This document shows positions 29,239 to 31,604 of a stretch of DNA of 31,604 nucleotides, piece after piece. Within the stretch, counting starts at the first letter, position 1. Every line of letters begins with the position of its first letter. The position numbers and the translations under genes were made by a program. The notes below the pieces were generated by a model. The model was not told the DNA's origin. It saw only the letters and a program-made list of their open reading frames with translations, and did not search any database. The DNA comes from Bacteroidales bacterium UBA1217 (lineage in GTDB: Bacteria > Bacteroidota > Bacteroidia > Bacteroidales > P3), in contig DBXH01000062.1 in NCBI GenBank assembly GCA_002309335.1, positions 1-31,604 of the forward strand, written 5' to 3'.

Positions 29239-31604
29239 ATGGAAAATAACAATCAAGTCATCAACCAACAACAAGGAGTGCCGCAGGAGAATGAGAACAC
29301 TTTGAACATTCGCGACCTCATTTTTATTGTCCTGAACAATTGGTACTGGTTTGTCATTTCGGTGTTTTTATGCCTGGTGGTCACCGCATTTGTCTACAAA
29401 TCGAAACCCAAGACTTTCAGCGCCAGCGGTCAGATTTTGCTTCGTGACGAAGGTGGCAGCAAAGGCTACAAAGGGCAGAATATGGACGCCATTTTTGCCA
29501 ATATGGGTTTCAACAGCAGTGGCTTGTCGCTTGAGAACGAGATGTATATCATCAAGTCGACCCCGTTGCTGATGAAGACTGCCGAGCGTCTTGGTATGAA
29601 CAGCTGGTGTGTTCGCAGCAACACGTTCAAGAAGGTCAGCTACTATAAGGACAGCCCGATGCGCCTGACTGTCTACAACAAGCAGGTCGACAGCGTGAAA
29701 CTGGCAGTGTCGATGGAGGTTACACCTATTGACGACAACAGTTACAATTACAGACTGACCTCTTTCAACGGTCACAAGGTGAAGGGTGAAAAGAAAAAGG
29801 CTGGTTTCAACCAGATTATCAATATCAACGAATATGCTGGCTTCTCGATCGAGAAGATGGAGGCTTTCGACAAGGAGAGAGACCTAGACGTTACGTTCAA
29901 TATGGGCCTTACCCCTCTGTATGATATTGCACGCAGTATGAGGAGTCGTTTGGATGTTTCGAGAGCCGACAAGATGGCTTCGATTCTCAATATCGGATAT
30001 CACGATGCCAACGCGTTGAGAACCATTCAGGTTATCGACACTTTGATTGCTGTTTACAACGAGGATGCCATCAATGACAAGAATATTGTGGCTGAAAAGA
30101 CCGAGAAGTTTATCGATGACCGTATTGCTTTGATATTTGGCGAACTTAGCGCCGTTGACACTCGTATTGAGAACCTTCAGCGTTCTGCCAATGTACCTGA
30201 TGTGGCTTCGGCCAGCGGTACGGTGCTTCAGTCGGGTATGAAATATGCCGACGAGGTGGCCTCGCTCGAGGTTGAACTTGCCGCCATCAAGATGGTTCAG
30301 GAGCACGTCAGCAACCACGAGAACGACAATGCTCTGATTCCGTCGCTGATTATCAGTGACCCGAGTGTTACGAACCTGATATCGGTCTACAACAGCCAGT
30401 TGCTGAGCTATCAGAAACTAGTACAGGGTGCCGGTCCCAACCACCCGAACGTGCTCAACAGTGCCAAGGAGTTGCAGAACACCCGTGAGGCTATCAAGGC
30501 TTCAATTAACAACCTTATCAATTCAATCAATGTTAAGTTGTCGGGCGCTAAGCGTCAGGAGCAGCAGATGCAGCGCCGCATCAGCGATATGCCTACTACA
30601 AGCAAGGCTGTCACCGAAGTGAGCCGCGAGCAGAAAATCAAAGAGGAGCTGTATCTCTACCTGCTTAGCAAGCGCGAGGAGAACGCTCTGACACTAGCTG
30701 CTACGGTGCCCAACGCCAAGGTTGTGGAGAGTGCTCAGCAGACAGGCGTTAAGCCGAGCCTGATGATGTTTGCCCTTGTTGGACTTGTGCTCGGTCTTGC
30801 AATACCGGCAGCGATAATGTTCCTGATGTCGTTCTTCAACACTAAACTGAGAGGCAAACCCGATGTGGAGCGCGAGCTCACCATTCCGGTGCTGGGCGAG
30901 ATTCCGCAGAAGCCCGAGAACAGAGAGAAGGACGAAGTGCTCGTTACCGCCAACGGTACCGACACCGTTACGGAGGCATTCCGAATATTGCATTCGAACA
31001 TCCCGTTCTTCCTCAACGATGAAAACAAGAAGGTGCTGCAGACGGTGTCGACGATGCCCGGCGAAGGTAAGTCGTATGTCTCTATCAACCTTGCTCTCTC
31101 GCTTGCATACACAGGCAAGAAAACTGTCCTGCTCGACCTCGACCTTCGTAAGCGCAGCACATCGAAGACCATCGACCGCCACAACCGTATGGGTATAATC
31201 CATTACCTGCTCGGCAAGGAGGAGGATATCGACAAGATTATCACCAAGAGCGATTCGTCGGAGAACCTCGACTACATCGTATGCGAGAAGACGCCGCCCA
31301 ACGCCACCCAGTTGTTGATGAACGGCAAGTTTGAGAAGTTGGTTGAGGCTTTGCGTGAACGTTACGACTATATCATTCTCGACTCGACACCTGCACAGAT
31401 TGTGGCCGACGCCGCCATCGTGAACAGGAGTGCCGACCTGACAATCTACGTGATGCGTGTGGGCCGCCTGAACAAGGGAGCATTCCCGTTCATTCAGGAG
31501 CTTTCTGACAAGCAGAAGTTCAAAAATATGGCTATCGTCCTCACCGACACACCGCTCATCAAGAAACGCTATGGCGGCTACGGCTATGGTTATGGCTACG
31601 GTTA
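29239..31604 (+). CDS. Wzc-like chain-length determinant / tyrosine autokinase (3' end cut by window)
   Basis: At least 788 residues. An N-terminal Wzz domain starts with a membrane helix (NNWYWFVISVFLCLVVTAFVY, about residues 33-55), followed by a long periplasmic coiled-coil part and a second helix near 515-535 (MMFALVGLVLGLAIPAAIMFL). The cytoplasmic BY-kinase domain has Walker A TMPGEGKS with Lys611, Walker A' VLLDLDLRKRS near 632 and Walker B YIILDSTP near 712. The sequence breaks off in a glycine/tyrosine tail (RYGGYGYGYGYG), the cluster that is autophosphorylated in such kinases. It controls chain length and export of polysaccharide together with the Wza-like protein. Start ATG at 29239-29241; no stop lies in the window. 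Confidence 0.92.
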   Translation, partial: MENNNQVINQQQGVPQENENTLNIRDLIFIVLNNWYWFVISVFLCLVVTAFVYKSKPKTFSASGQILLRDEGGSKGYKGQNMDAIFANMGFNSSGLSLENEMYIIKSTPLLMKTAERLGMNSWCVRSNTFKKVSYYKDSPMRLTVYNKQVDSVKLAVSMEVTPIDDNSYNYRLTSFNGHKVKGEKKKAGFNQIININEYAGFSIEKMEAFDKERDLDVTFNMGLTPLYDIARSMRSRLDVSRADKMASILNIGYHDANALRTIQVIDTLIAVYNEDAINDKNIVAEKTEKFIDDRIALIFGELSAVDTRIENLQRSANVPDVASASGTVLQSGMKYADEVASLEVELAAIKMVQEHVSNHENDNALIPSLIISDPSVTNLISVYNSQLLSYQKLVQGAGPNHPNVLNSAKELQNTREAIKASINNLINSINVKLSGAKRQEQQMQRRISDMPTTSKAVTEVSREQKIKEELYLYLLSKREENALTLAATVPNAKVVESAQQTGVKPSLMMFALVGLVLGLAIPAAIMFLMSFFNTKLRGKPDVERELTIPVLGEIPQKPENREKDEVLVTANGTDTVTEAFRILHSNIPFFLNDENKKVLQTVSTMPGEGKSYVSINLALSLAYTGKKTVLLDLDLRKRSTSKTIDRHNRMGIIHYLLGKEEDIDKIITKSDSSENLDYIVCEKTPPNATQLLMNGKFEKLVEALRERYDYIILDSTPAQIVADAAIVNRSADLTIYVMRVGRLNKGAFPFIQELSDKQKFKNMAIVLTDTPLIKKRYGGYGYGYGYG

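Overview
The window reads as about 31.6 kb of core chromosome from a member of the Bacteroidota, most likely order Bacteroidales. Four things point there: promoters of the phylum-specific type (TTTG, 19-20 bp, TAnnTTTG) in front of many genes; few recognisable Shine-Dalgarno sequences; Bacteroidales protein types (OmpA/PD40 outer-membrane proteins, a Fe-S AddB-like nuclease, a Wzc-type export kinase, many lipoproteins); and the thrS-infC-rpmI-rplT order. I see no tRNA or rRNA gene, insertion sequence, prophage or CRISPR array. Both edges cut a gene: gdhA on the left and a wzc-like gene on the right.

Layout. 1-527: 5' part of NADP-type glutamate dehydrogenase (-). 715-1530: alpha/beta hydrolase (-). 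1663-7175: a minus-strand run of a YitT/DUF2179 membrane protein, a GT4 glycosyltransferase, a small secreted protein and a PorE-like TPR/beta-propeller/OmpA protein. This looks like one envelope-related operon ending in a hairpin terminator. 7597-9750: methylmalonyl-CoA mutase large subunit (+) with its own promoter and terminator. 9829-10572: LysE-type exporter (-). 10708-11538: a degenerate PurL-like protein (+), the oddest gene here. 11707-15480: the translation cluster thrS, infC, rpmI, rplT and rplS (-). 15678-16877: acetate kinase (-). 17104-17943: unknown lipoprotein (+). 17947-20082: pyrH, frr and birA (-). 20278-24715: a tightly overlapped run of a TPR/OmpA lipoprotein, pssA, queA and a comF-like gene (-). 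24893-27760: a large AddB-like PD-(D/E)XK nuclease (-). 28317-31604: the start of an exopolysaccharide export operon (+), with a Wza-like lipoprotein and a Wzc-like chain-length/tyrosine kinase protein.

How the genes relate. Most are housekeeping: amino-acid nitrogen entry (gdhA), propionate/succinate and acetate ends of fermentation (mutB, ackA), translation (thrS, infC, L35, L20, L19, frr), nucleotide, biotin, queuosine and phospholipid steps (pyrH, birA, queA, pssA), and envelope or polysaccharide assembly at both ends.

The less expected signals are: (1) the PurL-derived protein that has lost the catalytic core; (2) two intergenic arrays of one degenerate 11-bp unit, 12.8 kb apart, each beside a palindrome; (3) a 9-bp repeat array in the pyrH-frr spacer; (4) two opposed copies of a 13-bp palindrome flanking the regulatory region between the nuclease and the export operon; and (5) the PorE-like protein within a YitT/GT4 operon. 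I saw no clear defence island or mobile system. All calls come from reading the sequence; no database search was run.
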